Shown: positions 1 through 7,585, numbered from the stretch's first letter. The stretch: 20,569 bases of DNA from JAWVZU01 sp033722075 (GCA_033722075.1 JAWVZU010000035.1:1-20569); one strand, 5' to 3'. The notes: generated from the letters alone by a model not told the origin. Translations and numbers: made by a program.

Positions 1-622
1 ACTCACTCTCCATGAGCTCCGAGGGCACCGCGCCGCAATTCACCGGGACGAACGGCCCGTCGCTACGGGGCCCATGCTCATGGATGAGCCGGGCTGCCAG
101 TTCCTTGCCGACCCCGGATTCGCCCGAGACCAGGATGGGCGCCTGGCTGCGGGACAGCTTGGCAATGGTCCTGCGCACCTCGTTCATGGGCTCGGAGGAT
201 CCCAGCATGCGGATACGCGAATCCTCCTCCGCCGGCGGACCCGGATCCTGTGGCCGCAGCTTGAGTGCGGAACTGACGAGGTTACGCAGTACGTTGAGGT
301 CGACCGGTTTGGAGACGAAATCGAAGGCGCCGGCCTTGAGTGCTTCCACGGCGGCTTCCACGTTGCCGTGTGCGGTGATGACGGCTACCGGCAGGCCCGG
401 TTGAACGCGGGAGAGATGAGCGACGATTTCCAGCCCGTTTCCGTCCGGCAGTCGCATGTCCGTAAGGCAAAGATCGAAGCGCTCGTGATCAAGCAGGGCA
501 CACGCCTCGGCGACATCCGCGGCGCATTTGACATCGACATTCATCCGGGCGAGCGTAATCTCCAGCAGGTCGCGGATATCGGCCTCGTCGTCAACTACTA
601 GAGCGTAAGGATTCCGGGGCAT
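1..622 (-). CDS. pilR: Type IV pilus response regulator PilR (NtrC family), 3' end outside window
   Basis: Sigma-54-dependent activator that, phosphorylated by PilS, is expected to switch on pilA. About 207 codons are present and the C-terminal part is cut by the window edge. Residues 1-120 form a receiver domain: acidic pair D11-D12, phospho-acceptor D55 in LTDMRLPDGNG, T83 and K105. A linker leads into an AAA+ sigma-54 interaction domain with Walker A GESGVGKE near residue 167 and then VNCGAVPSELMES, which in this family comes just before GAFTGA. The ATG at 622-620 starts MPRNPYALVVDDE as expected for PilR; no good ribosome binding site is visible. The start codon overlaps that of the divergent glycosyltransferase. 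The PilR name rests on similarity to PilR N-termini and on the nearby PilS; the wider NtrC-type assignment is firmer. Confidence 0.9.
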   Translation of the reverse strand, partial: MPRNPYALVVDDEADIRDLLEITLARMNVDVKCAADVAEACALLDHERFDLCLTDMRLPDGNGLEIVAHLSRVQPGLPVAVITAHGNVEAAVEALKAGAFDFVSKPVDLNVLRNLVSSALKLRPQDPGPPAEEDSRIRMLGSSEPMNEVRRTIAKLSRSQAPILVSGESGVGKELAARLIHEHGPRSDGPFVPVNCGAVPSELMESE

Positions 623-1346
623 GGCGCACGCGGAGAATCAGGCTAGGAACCCCAAGTTAACCGTAGTCATACCTTGTTTCAACGAAGTGGCCACCGTGGA
701 GTCGCTACTCGATGCGGTCCGGGCGGTGACCTCGATCGAAAAGGAGATTGTGGTTGTCGACGATTTTTCGACCGATGGCACCCGTGATCTGCTCACCGGC
801 CCGCTACGGGACAAGATCGATCAGCTGGTGTTGCACGATCGCAACCGGGGGAAGGGTGCGGCGCTGCGCTCCGGCATCGGCAAGGCGACCGGGACCTACG
901 TGATCATCCAGGATGCGGATCTGGAGTATGATCCGGCCGAATATCCGAACCTCCTCAAGCCGCTGGAAGCGGGCAAGGCCGACGTGGTGTACGGCAGTCG
1001 TTTCAAGGGCGGCGATTCGACCCGGGTGCTGTATTTCTGGCACTACCTGGGCAACAAGTTCCTGACGATGCTGTGCAACATGTTCAGCAATCTCAACATG
1101 AGTGACATGGAGACCTGCTACAAGGTGTTTCGGCGGGAGATCATCCAGTCGGTCACGCTCGCCGAGGATCGCTTCGGAATCGAGCCGGAGATTACCCTCA
1201 AACTGGCGCGGATTCGCGGGATTCGGATCTTTGAGGTGGGGATCTCCTATGCCGGCCGCACCTACGCGGAAGGCAAGAAGATCGGCTGGAAAGACGGCGT
1301 GCGCGCTATCTACTGCATCCTGAAATACGGACTGCTCAGGCTTTGA
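621..1346 (+). CDS. Glycosyltransferase family 2, dolichol-phosphate-mannose-synthase-like
   Basis: A 241-residue GT-A enzyme of the DPM1/DPG-synthase-like branch, likely transferring a sugar from a nucleotide donor to a polyprenyl phosphate at the inner face of the cytoplasmic membrane. Seen: LTVVIPCFNE (13-22), IVVVDDFSTDGT (43-54), the metal-binding DAD within IIQDADLEYDP (95-105), then DVVYGSRF (121-128) and the METCYKVFRRE segment typical of the branch. There is no C-terminal membrane domain, so it resembles soluble DPM1 rather than GtrB or ArnC. The ATG at 621 is the first possible start, since an in-frame TAA lies at 606-608; AAGGA at 607-611 serves as ribosome binding site. It overlaps the flippase gene by 4 bp. 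Substrate unknown. Confidence 0.88.
   Translation: MAHAENQARNPKLTVVIPCFNEVATVESLLDAVRAVTSIEKEIVVVDDFSTDGTRDLLTGPLRDKIDQLVLHDRNRGKGAALRSGIGKATGTYVIIQDADLEYDPAEYPNLLKPLEAGKADVVYGSRFKGGDSTRVLYFWHYLGNKFLTMLCNMFSNLNMSDMETCYKVFRREIIQSVTLAEDRFGIEPEITLKLARIRGIRIFEVGISYAGRTYAEGKKIGWKDGVRAIYCILKYGLLRL
654..682 (-). promoter_or_regulatory. Weak candidate pilR promoter inside the glycosyltransferase gene
   Basis: On the minus strand TTGAAA (682-677, 5 of 6 to the -35 consensus) is followed after 17 bp by TAACTT (659-654, a poor -10). It would start a transcript about 25 nt before the pilR ATG. Because pilR has no intergenic space upstream, any private promoter must lie inside the opposite-strand gene. 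This is pattern matching only. Confidence 0.2.
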
Positions 1347-2302
1347 AGATCCGCCGCAAGGTCGTGCTCCTGGGGGTCAAGGCCCTGGTCACGATTTGCC
1401 TTGTCGCCTGGCTGAGCACGAAGGCGAATTGGCCTCAACTGGTGGAACTGCTCCAGGCCGTGGACTGGGCGTGGCTGAGCCTGGCTGCGCTACTGCAGCT
1501 GGTAGCCTTTGCCCTGTTCGCGGTTCGCTGGTGGATCGTGCTCCGGCACCTTCTCCCGGAGGTGCGCTTCCTGGAGACTTTGCCTGCCGTCTACATGGGT
1601 CTGTTCGCAAACAATTTCATGCCGGCGGGAACCGGCAGCGATCTGGCCAAGGTGTTTGGCATGCGCAGTGCCACCCGCTCGGCCAAGAACCTCGTCGCCG
1701 CGGTGTTCATTGAACGGGTCGTCGGGCTCAGCACGGTATTGAGCATCGGATCGATTGCCCTGTGGGCCTGGTCCCCGGAGCGTTTCGGGATCGCCGAGGT
1801 GACACTCATCGGACTGGTCCTGTTTGCCGGTCTATTGCTGGCGACCCTGTTCACTCCCTTGAGTCGCTGGATCGCAGCGACCATCCGTCATTTCGGCGGC
1901 CACACCTGGCTCGATCATCTGGCGGACACACTCGACAACGTGTATCGCTTCAGCGCGGCCTGGGTCGAAGTCGGTCTGGCATTCCTGCTGACGCTAATGC
2001 TCCAGAGCCTGGTCGTGGCCAGCTATATTGCACTCGGCAAGGCGCTGGGGTCTTCCATGGATCCGCTGGCCTATTTTGTGGCGATTCCACTGGTCTTCCT
2101 GGCCGTCAGCCTGCCGATTTCCTTCGGGGGGCTGGGCGTTCGTGAAGGGACGTTCGTGGCCATCATGGTTCTCGCCGGCATGGCCGAGCAGATTGCGATC
2201 GGGGTCAGCGTTCTGTTTCTCTTTCAGCTGCTGGTGCTGACCTGTCCGGGCGGGATTCTGCTGCTTCAGGGGCGGCATGTTCCGCGTTCACGGGCCGCAT
2301 GA
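1343..2302 (+). CDS. Flippase-like lysylphosphatidylglycerol-synthase TM domain (UPF0104/AglD-like) protein
   Basis: A 319-residue polytopic membrane protein with about eight hydrophobic segments, starting with one at residues 5-24. It has the family signature around GLFANNFMPAGTGSDLAKVF, an ERVVGL motif, and a GGLGVREG segment in the C-terminal half. The family includes the MprF membrane domain and putative lipid or lipid-sugar flippases; the substrate here is unknown. The start is a TTG at 1343 that overlaps the glycosyltransferase stop (TTGA), so the two genes are almost certainly translationally coupled and may act in sequence: build a lipid-linked sugar, then move it. The last 98 bp are also the 3' end of pilS on the other strand. 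No MprF catalytic domain is present. Confidence 0.85.
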   Translation: MKIRRKVVLLGVKALVTICLVAWLSTKANWPQLVELLQAVDWAWLSLAALLQLVAFALFAVRWWIVLRHLLPEVRFLETLPAVYMGLFANNFMPAGTGSDLAKVFGMRSATRSAKNLVAAVFIERVVGLSTVLSIGSIALWAWSPERFGIAEVTLIGLVLFAGLLLATLFTPLSRWIAATIRHFGGHTWLDHLADTLDNVYRFSAAWVEVGLAFLLTLMLQSLVVASYIALGKALGSSMDPLAYFVAIPLVFLAVSLPISFGGLGVREGTFVAIMVLAGMAEQIAIGVSVLFLFQLLVLTCPGGILLLQGRHVPRSRAA

Positions 2303-3983
2303 TCTCCCGCTGTCTTGCCAGTTCGATCCGGAAGCAGCTGCCCGCCTCGTCGAAACGATAGGTGATCGAGCCCTGGTTGGATTCGACCAGCTGGCGGCTC
2401 AGGTAGAGTCCCAGCCCCGTGCCTTCGCGGCTTGACGAGAAGAACGGCTCGAAGATCCGCTCCCGATCCGCCTCCGGGATTCCCGGGCCGCCGTCCCGGA
2501 CCTCGATCCACGGCGGCTGGTCAGGGGAACCGCGGCCCCAGGCGAGGGAAACCTTCGGAGCATCGCCAGCCCCGCGCCCATATTTCAGCCCGTTCTGGCA
2601 CAGATTCCAGAGTACCTGCTGCAGGTGTACCGGATCCATCAGTGCTTCGGCCTCGCGGTCTTCACCGGCCAGGAGAAGATCGCCTCCGCGAAGGTCGTGA
2701 TGACGCCGAAACTCCTCCACGAAATTGGCCAGCCAGTCGCCCAGATTGATGACTTCGGGACGCGCTGCCTGCTGCCGGGCCAGGTGGAGCACATTCTCGA
2801 TGATGTCGTTCATGCGATTGCAGTGTCGCAGGATGATCTCGGTCAGCTTCTCGTCTGGGCCGTGGATTTCCCGGGACTCGCTCAGAAGCTGAGCGGAATG
2901 ACTGATCGCGGCCAACGGGTTGCGGATCTCATGGGCAATGCTCGCGGAGAGACGCCCCAGCGACGCGAGCGTCAGTTCCTCGGCGCGTCGTGAGATGACG
3001 CTGGTGTCCTCGAGGAATACGAGAAGGTCGGTTTCGTCGCCCGTCCCGAGTCGGGCGAAGCGCGGAACGACCCGGGGCACGCCCGTGCCCAGCTGGCGGG
3101 GTTTTTCGTTTTGTTTGCCGTGCTTGCGCCAGTAGGAGACATCCTCCGCGAGGTCCGGTGCCAGGTCCGAGATTCGCCCGCTGCGGTGGTCGCGCATGCC
3201 GGTGAGGTACCAGGCGGACTCGTTCATCAGGTGGATGTTGTCGTTCTCGTCGATCAGCGCCACGCCGGTGCGCATACGCTGGATGATCATCTCGTTGAGC
3301 TGGGCGAGGCTGGCGACGTCGGCACTGCGCTGGCGCGCGACGGCCTGGGATTCGCGCGTTCGCGTCGCGAGGTACAGTCCAAGCAGGGTGATCGCGAAAT
3401 ACGCGGCACCCAGCATTCCGCTGGGGGCGAGCACCGAGGGGGGTTCGGTACCGCGGAAGACGCCGGCCAGGGATTGCCACAGAACGGCGATGGTGCCGGC
3501 AGCCGCGTACAGCAGCGACAGGCGCGGCGGATAGATGACACCGGCCAGCAGCATGTCTCCGACCAGGAGGGTGCCGATACCGCTGGAGACGCCGCCCACA
3601 CCGTGGGTGGCGATCAGTACACCCCACAGGTCAAGCCCGAGGCCAACCAGCGCCTGAAGTCCCGGCCGCCGCTGAATCTGTCGCCCGATGAGGAACAGCA
3701 CCGGGGCCATGAGCAGAAATACCCCGGTGACGATGCGGCAGCTTTCCAGCGCAGCCGGTTCCATGGATTCCTGGAGCAGCGGGGTGAAGAACAGCAGGAC
3801 GAACAGACCGGTCACGAATAGCCGGTAGTAATTGAGCGTATGGAGCGCCTGCCAGGCGGTCCGGTCCACGGTCATCCGGAATCGGTAAGCGGAGAGTCGC
3901 TCCGGGCCCAACAGGGTCTCGGCAACCGAGGCCCGGAGCTGGGACTGTGTGGGGGGGCGGGGCTTGGATCGTTGCTGTCGCAT
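2205..3983 (-). CDS. pilS: Type IV pilus sensor histidine kinase PilS
   Basis: Membrane sensor kinase, partner of PilR, which in Pseudomonas monitors pilin in the inner membrane. From the chosen ATG it is 592 residues. It has an unusually polar N-terminus of about 45 residues, then roughly six TM segments (about 50-205), a PAS-like segment (MRTGVALIDENDNIHLMN, near 237-254), the H-box SIAHEIRNP with the phospho-accepting His near 351, the N-box LWNLCQNGLKYG near 458-469, DGGPGI, FEPFF and GTGLGLYLS. The frame stays open to a GTG at 4046, and a later ATG at 3875 sits just before the first TM region, so the start is uncertain. The last 31 residues follow the kinase fold and lie antisense to the flippase gene. 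pilR is not adjacent: two opposite-strand genes intervene. Confidence 0.93.
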   Translation of the reverse strand: MRQQRSKPRPPTQSQLRASVAETLLGPERLSAYRFRMTVDRTAWQALHTLNYYRLFVTGLFVLLFFTPLLQESMEPAALESCRIVTGVFLLMAPVLFLIGRQIQRRPGLQALVGLGLDLWGVLIATHGVGGVSSGIGTLLVGDMLLAGVIYPPRLSLLYAAAGTIAVLWQSLAGVFRGTEPPSVLAPSGMLGAAYFAITLLGLYLATRTRESQAVARQRSADVASLAQLNEMIIQRMRTGVALIDENDNIHLMNESAWYLTGMRDHRSGRISDLAPDLAEDVSYWRKHGKQNEKPRQLGTGVPRVVPRFARLGTGDETDLLVFLEDTSVISRRAEELTLASLGRLSASIAHEIRNPLAAISHSAQLLSESREIHGPDEKLTEIILRHCNRMNDIIENVLHLARQQAARPEVINLGDWLANFVEEFRRHHDLRGGDLLLAGEDREAEALMDPVHLQQVLWNLCQNGLKYGRGAGDAPKVSLAWGRGSPDQPPWIEVRDGGPGIPEADRERIFEPFFSSSREGTGLGLYLSRQLVESNQGSITYRFDEAGSCFRIELARQREIMRPVNAEHAAPEAAESRPDRSAPAAERETER

Positions 3984-4020
3984 GGTCGGACCGTGACGCT
4001 CGCCCGAAGTATAACCGGCT

Positions 4021-4049
4021 TTGATCATGAACCGCTTTTGGCTCACAAT
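4021..4049 (+). promoter_or_regulatory. Candidate sigma-70 promoter for sucCD
   Basis: TTGATC (4021-4026; 4 of 6 to the -35 consensus) and CACAAT (4044-4049; 4 of 6 to the -10 consensus) are separated by exactly 17 bp. The start point would be near 4056, giving a leader of roughly 115 nt. The -10 lies inside the inverted repeat at 4041-4056, which would suit operator control. Confidence 0.4.
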
Positions 4050-4056
4050 AGTGAGC
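4041..4056. repeat. Perfect 6-bp inverted repeat, possible operator
   Basis: GCTCAC-AATA-GTGAGC is a perfect dyad with a 4-base centre. It overlaps the candidate sucC -10 and lies upstream of pilS on the other strand. It could be a small repressor operator; no regulator is identified. Confidence 0.4.
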
Positions 4057-4069
4057 GATCAATTCTTCC

Positions 4070-4142
4070 CGCCCGAAGGGGCGAAATCCAGCGGAATTCG
4101 TTCGTCCGGCAGCGCTTTCCCGCGCCTGCCAAGCGGGCGAAC
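4070..4142 (+). promoter_or_regulatory. Structured 5' leader of sucC
   Basis: Two hairpins can be drawn. The first is CGCCC (4070-4074) with GGGCG (4079-4083) around a GAAG loop. The larger one pairs GTTCGTCC (4100-4107) with GGGCGAAC (4135-4142; one G-U), continues with GGCA (4108-4111)/TGCC (4127-4130) and GCGC (4112-4115)/GCGC (4122-4125), and closes on a six-base loop TTTCCC; AAGC and a single C bulge out on the 3' side. Alternative pairings exist (CGCCCG 4070-4075 with CGGGCG 4134-4139; GTTCG 4100-4104 with CGAAC 4154-4158). It may be a cis-regulatory RNA or chance folding of GC-rich sequence. Confidence 0.4.
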
Positions 4143-4170
4143 CCAGTGTGTTTCGAACAGCGGAGCTGCT

Positions 4171-5331
4171 ATGAACTTTCATGAATATCAAGCCAAGGAC
4201 CTCTTCGAGGCCTACGGCATAGCGGTGCCTCGCGGCGAAGTTGCGGCCACCGTCAATGAGGCGGTCGAGGCGGCCAAGAACGTCGGCGGCAGCCAATGGG
4301 TGATCAAGGCGCAGGTCCATGCCGGTGGGCGTGGCAAGGCGGGCGGCGTCAAGCTTGCCGCGAGCCTGGACGAGGTTCGGGAGATCTCCGACAAGATGCT
4401 CGGCATGACCATCGAGACCTACCAGACCGGCGGGCGTGGTCTGCCGGTCAACAAGGTGCTGGTGGCGGAGGCGACCGAGATTGCCGAAGAGCTGTACCTG
4501 AGTCTCCTGGTGGACCGCAGCAATAAGTGCCTCACGTTCATGGCTTCCGCAGCAGGCGGCGTCGACATCGAGCAGGTGGCCAGCAAGTCGCCGGAAAAAC
4601 TGATCACCCTGCACGTCGACAATCTCGAAGGCCTCCAGGCTTATCAATGCCGCAAGGTCGGTTTTCGCCTCGGCCTGAACCCCAAGCAGGTCAACCAACT
4701 CACCAAGATGATGCGGGGGCTGTACAACCTGTTCGAGGACAAGGACCTGTCGCTACTGGAGGTCAACCCCCTGGTCATCACCGGTGACGGTAACCTGCTG
4801 GCCCTGGACGCCAAGATCAATGCCGATGAGAACGCCCTCTTCCGGCACAAGGACCTGGCCGAGATGCGCGACGAGAGCCAGGAGGACCCGACGGAGGCTG
4901 CCGCGGCGCGACACGGGCTCAACTACGTGACGCTCGATGGCAACATCGGCTGCATGGTGAACGGCGCCGGCCTGGCCATGGCCACCATGGACGAGATCAA
5001 ACTCCACGGTGGCGAACCGGCGAATTTCCTGGATGTGGGCGGCGGAGCGACCGCCGAGCGCGTTGCGGAGGCTTTCAAGCTGTTGACCGGCGGCGAGACG
5101 GTAGCGGCCATCCTGGTCAACATATTCGGAGGCATCGTGCGCTGTGATCTGATCGCCGAGGGCATCATCACCGCCGTTAAGGAGGTGGGCGTCAACGTTC
5201 CGGTGGTCGTTCGCCTGGAAGGCACCAATGTCGACAAGGGACGGCGCATGCTGGACGAGAGCGGCCTGGAGATCACCTCTGCCGACAACCTGAACGACGG
5301 CGCGAAGAAGGCCGTCGCCGCCGCCGGCTGA
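4171..5331 (+). CDS. sucC: Succinyl-CoA synthetase (ADP-forming) beta subunit
   Basis: The 386-residue beta subunit of the TCA-cycle enzyme that interconverts succinyl-CoA and succinate with ATP or GTP formation. It has an N-terminal ATP-grasp domain (AGGRGKAGGVK at 51-61, SLLEVNP at 194-200, LDAKIN at 212-217) and a C-terminal CoA-ligase domain (LDGNIGCMVNGAGLAMATMD, GGGATAERV at 290-298, NIFGGIVRCD at 317-326). The length matches E. coli SucC (388). The frame is open further upstream, but the ATG at 4171 gives the canonical MNFHEYQAK start and follows GGAG (4162-4165). It sits 19 bp before sucD. Unlike E. coli, no sucAB or sdh genes are adjacent. Confidence 0.98.
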   Translation: MNFHEYQAKDLFEAYGIAVPRGEVAATVNEAVEAAKNVGGSQWVIKAQVHAGGRGKAGGVKLAASLDEVREISDKMLGMTIETYQTGGRGLPVNKVLVAEATEIAEELYLSLLVDRSNKCLTFMASAAGGVDIEQVASKSPEKLITLHVDNLEGLQAYQCRKVGFRLGLNPKQVNQLTKMMRGLYNLFEDKDLSLLEVNPLVITGDGNLLALDAKINADENALFRHKDLAEMRDESQEDPTEAAAARHGLNYVTLDGNIGCMVNGAGLAMATMDEIKLHGGEPANFLDVGGGATAERVAEAFKLLTGGETVAAILVNIFGGIVRCDLIAEGIITAVKEVGVNVPVVVRLEGTNVDKGRRMLDESGLEITSADNLNDGAKKAVAAAG

Positions 5332-5350
5332 TCGAAAGGAGATTCGAATC

Positions 5351-6223
5351 ATGAGCGTATTGATCAACAAGGACACCAAAGTCATCTGCCAGGGCTTCAC
5401 CGGCAGCCAGGGGACCTTCCATTCCGAGCAGGCGATTGCCTACGGAACACAATTGGTCGGTGGAGTTACCCCGGGCAAGGGTGGGCAGAGCCATCTCGAT
5501 CGGCCGGTGTTCAACACCGTTGACGAGGCAGTCGACGCTACGGATGCGGACGCCAGCGTCATCTATGTGCCGCCGCCCTTTGCCGCCGATGCTATCCTGG
5601 AGGCAGCCGATGCCGGCATCCGGGTTATCGTCTGTATCACCGAGGGAATTCCCGTGCTGGACATGATGCGCGTGAAGGCGGTCCTCGAGGAGATGCCGGA
5701 GACCTGGCTGATCGGCCCCAACTGCCCGGGGATCATCACCCCCGGCGAGTGCAAGATCGGGATCATGCCGGGCGCCATCCATATGCCCGGGCGCATCGGG
5801 ATCGTCTCCCGCTCCGGCACGCTGACCTACGAGGCGGTCTACCAGACCACCCAGGCCGAGCTGGGACAGAGTACCTGCATCGGGATCGGCGGCGATCCGA
5901 TCCAGGGCATGAACTTCATCGACTGCCTGAAGCAGTTCCAGGACGACCCGGATACGGACGGGATCATCATGGTCGGAGAGATCGGCGGGTCCGCCGAAGA
6001 GGAGGCTGCCGAGTTCATCGCCGAATACGTCGACAAGCCGGTGGTGGCCTACATCGCCGGGGTGACTGCGCCCAAGGGCAAGCGGATGGGCCATGCCGGG
6101 GCGATCATCTCCGGGGGCAAGGGCACGGCAGAGAGCAAGTTCGAGGCCCTCGAATCGGTCGGAGTCACGACGGTGCGCTCGCCGACCGAACTGGGCACGG
6201 CAATCGCTGAAAAGGTCCGCTAG
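5351..6223 (+). CDS. sucD: Succinyl-CoA synthetase alpha subunit
   Basis: The 290-residue alpha subunit, which carries the phosphohistidine intermediate and binds CoA. Seen: the nucleotide-binding-like GFTGSQGTFH (15-24), TEGIPVLDMMR (98-107), IGPNCPGIITPGE (121-133), SRSGTLTYE (153-161), GIGGDPIQG (178-186) and the active-site His248 in GHAGAIISGG. The ribosome binding site AAGGAG is about 10 nt before the ATG. Length and motifs are standard. It forms an operon with sucC; a glycosyltransferase gene begins 9 bp after its stop and may be co-transcribed. Confidence 0.98.
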   Translation: MSVLINKDTKVICQGFTGSQGTFHSEQAIAYGTQLVGGVTPGKGGQSHLDRPVFNTVDEAVDATDADASVIYVPPPFAADAILEAADAGIRVIVCITEGIPVLDMMRVKAVLEEMPETWLIGPNCPGIITPGECKIGIMPGAIHMPGRIGIVSRSGTLTYEAVYQTTQAELGQSTCIGIGGDPIQGMNFIDCLKQFQDDPDTDGIIMVGEIGGSAEEEAAEFIAEYVDKPVVAYIAGVTAPKGKRMGHAGAIISGGKGTAESKFEALESVGVTTVRSPTELGTAIAEKVR

Positions 6224-6232
6224 TAACAGCCG

Positions 6233-7573
6233 ATGAAACCGCGGCAGTTGCTGCCTGCGTTTGGCCTGCTGCTGATCGTTCTTGTCGGCGCCTACCTGCG
6301 CATCGTCGCCGTGGCGGAGACGGTCGTGGATCGGCCCTTGCGCGCCGATGCCGTCGACTACTACGCCTACGCCTACAATCTGAAGACCGAGGGGGTTTAT
6401 TCGCGATCGCCCGAGCTGCTGTTGGAGCCGGGCGCGCGCAGGCCGGATCTGCCGCCTGATGCCGTAAGGCCGCCGGGTTACCCTGTTTTTCTCATGCCGT
6501 TCGTGGTGAGTCCGCCGGTCTTGTCGGTAGTGCAGCGAGTGACGGCGGTCCAGGCGTATCTGGGCATCGCGGTGCTGGTGCTCTCCTATGCGCTGTTCCG
6601 GCTGTTCCTCGGTCCGGCCTGGGCGCTGATTCCGACTGCTCTTACCGCGATCGCCCCGCACCTGGTTTCCGTCAGCACGTTTCTGATCAGCGAATCCCTG
6701 TTCACCGTCTGCCTGTTGGGCGCGCTGGTGGCCGGCGCCTACTGTGTCCGCACGGGGCGCCTCGGCCTGGCCATCGCCGCCGGTGTTCTCATCGCACTCG
6801 CGGCGCTGGTCCGCTCGTCCGGGCAGTATCTGATCGTCGTCCTGGCCGTGCTCCTGGCGTTCCATTTTCGGGGGCGCGCGGGACTGAAGCTGGCGGCCGG
6901 TGCGCTGGCCGGATTTCTGCTGGCGTTCTCACCGTGGCTTGTCCGAAACGTGGTGACCCTGGGCAGCCCGAGCGACCCGCGGCTGGTCATCAACACGCTT
7001 CACCATGGCATGTATCCCGGATTCAAGTACCAGGAGCAGGAAGAATCGTTCGGCTATCCGTATCAGCATGACCCGAACAACGAGGCGATCGGGCAGGATC
7101 TGGGCTCGGTCCTCAGCGAACTCCGGCGGCGCTTTGCGGAAGAGCCGGTGCGTCATGCGCGATGGTTTCTCCTGGGAAAACCAGTCGCCTTCTTTTCCTG
7201 GGGTATCGTCAACGGAGCAGGGGATATCTTTGTCTCGCCGGTCGAACGCTCACCCTACTTCACGGAGCCGGAGTTCATCGCCACGCGGTCCGTCATGAAG
7301 GCGGCCTACGGTCCGCTCTGCGGTCTCGCACTGCTGGTGAGCGTGCTGGTGTGGTGGCCGAAGTTCCTACACCTGGTGCCTGAGAAAAGGGCAAGAGTCG
7401 CACAGCTGGGTTCGGTCGTCGTGATCTACTTCGTGGCGCTGCACATGGTCGGTGCGCCATTCCCCAGGTACGCGATCCCTCTGCAGCCGCTGATCTTCGG
7501 TCTGGCAACCTTGATGCTCTCCAGCCTGGCCGTGCTCTGGCGGAGATCGACCCCGCCGGCTAGCGCAGGTTAG
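6233..7573 (+). CDS. Polytopic glycosyltransferase, GT39/PMT-ArnT-like
   Basis: A 446-residue inner-membrane protein with about ten hydrophobic helices, beginning with one at residues 8-25. The first periplasmic loop has an acidic segment (RADAVDYYAYAYNL, 37-50) and RPPGYPVFLMPF (79-90), the arrangement of PMT/ArnT-type enzymes that take a sugar from a polyprenyl-phosphate donor. A soluble stretch of about 80 residues (KYQEQEESFGYPYQHDPNNE and following) lies between helices, and the last helices are followed by a short basic end. The acceptor (lipid A, pilin or another) is unknown. It follows sucD by 9 bp with no obvious ribosome binding site, and converges with bamD with only 12 bp between the stops. 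Confidence 0.8.
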   Translation: MKPRQLLPAFGLLLIVLVGAYLRIVAVAETVVDRPLRADAVDYYAYAYNLKTEGVYSRSPELLLEPGARRPDLPPDAVRPPGYPVFLMPFVVSPPVLSVVQRVTAVQAYLGIAVLVLSYALFRLFLGPAWALIPTALTAIAPHLVSVSTFLISESLFTVCLLGALVAGAYCVRTGRLGLAIAAGVLIALAALVRSSGQYLIVVLAVLLAFHFRGRAGLKLAAGALAGFLLAFSPWLVRNVVTLGSPSDPRLVINTLHHGMYPGFKYQEQEESFGYPYQHDPNNEAIGQDLGSVLSELRRRFAEEPVRHARWFLLGKPVAFFSWGIVNGAGDIFVSPVERSPYFTEPEFIATRSVMKAAYGPLCGLALLVSVLVWWPKFLHLVPEKRARVAQLGSVVVIYFVALHMVGAPFPRYAIPLQPLIFGLATLMLSSLAVLWRRSTPPASAG

Positions 7574-7585
7574 CCAATCCGTCCG

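Larger units (their letters stand above)
3984..4170. promoter_or_regulatory. Divergent pilS/sucC intergenic regulatory region
   Basis: This 187-bp region separates the pilS and sucC starts and must serve both unless pilS starts further upstream at 4046. It holds a candidate sucC promoter, a perfect inverted repeat and a foldable sucC leader, each listed separately. For pilS, TATACT on the minus strand (4014-4009) is a possible -10 about 20 nt before the presumed transcript start region, but no convincing -35 is seen. Confidence 0.6.

Noticed and set aside
4047..4065. Similarity of the sucC upstream region to the lac operator (GTGAGCGATCAATT)
   Set aside because: Short partial match with altered spacing and no lac-type genes nearby; likely chance.
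5273..6865. Open frame of 530 codons on the minus strand, across sucD and the GT39-like gene
   Set aside because: It spans two well-supported genes, has repetitive Arg/Asp/Gly-rich composition and no known motif.
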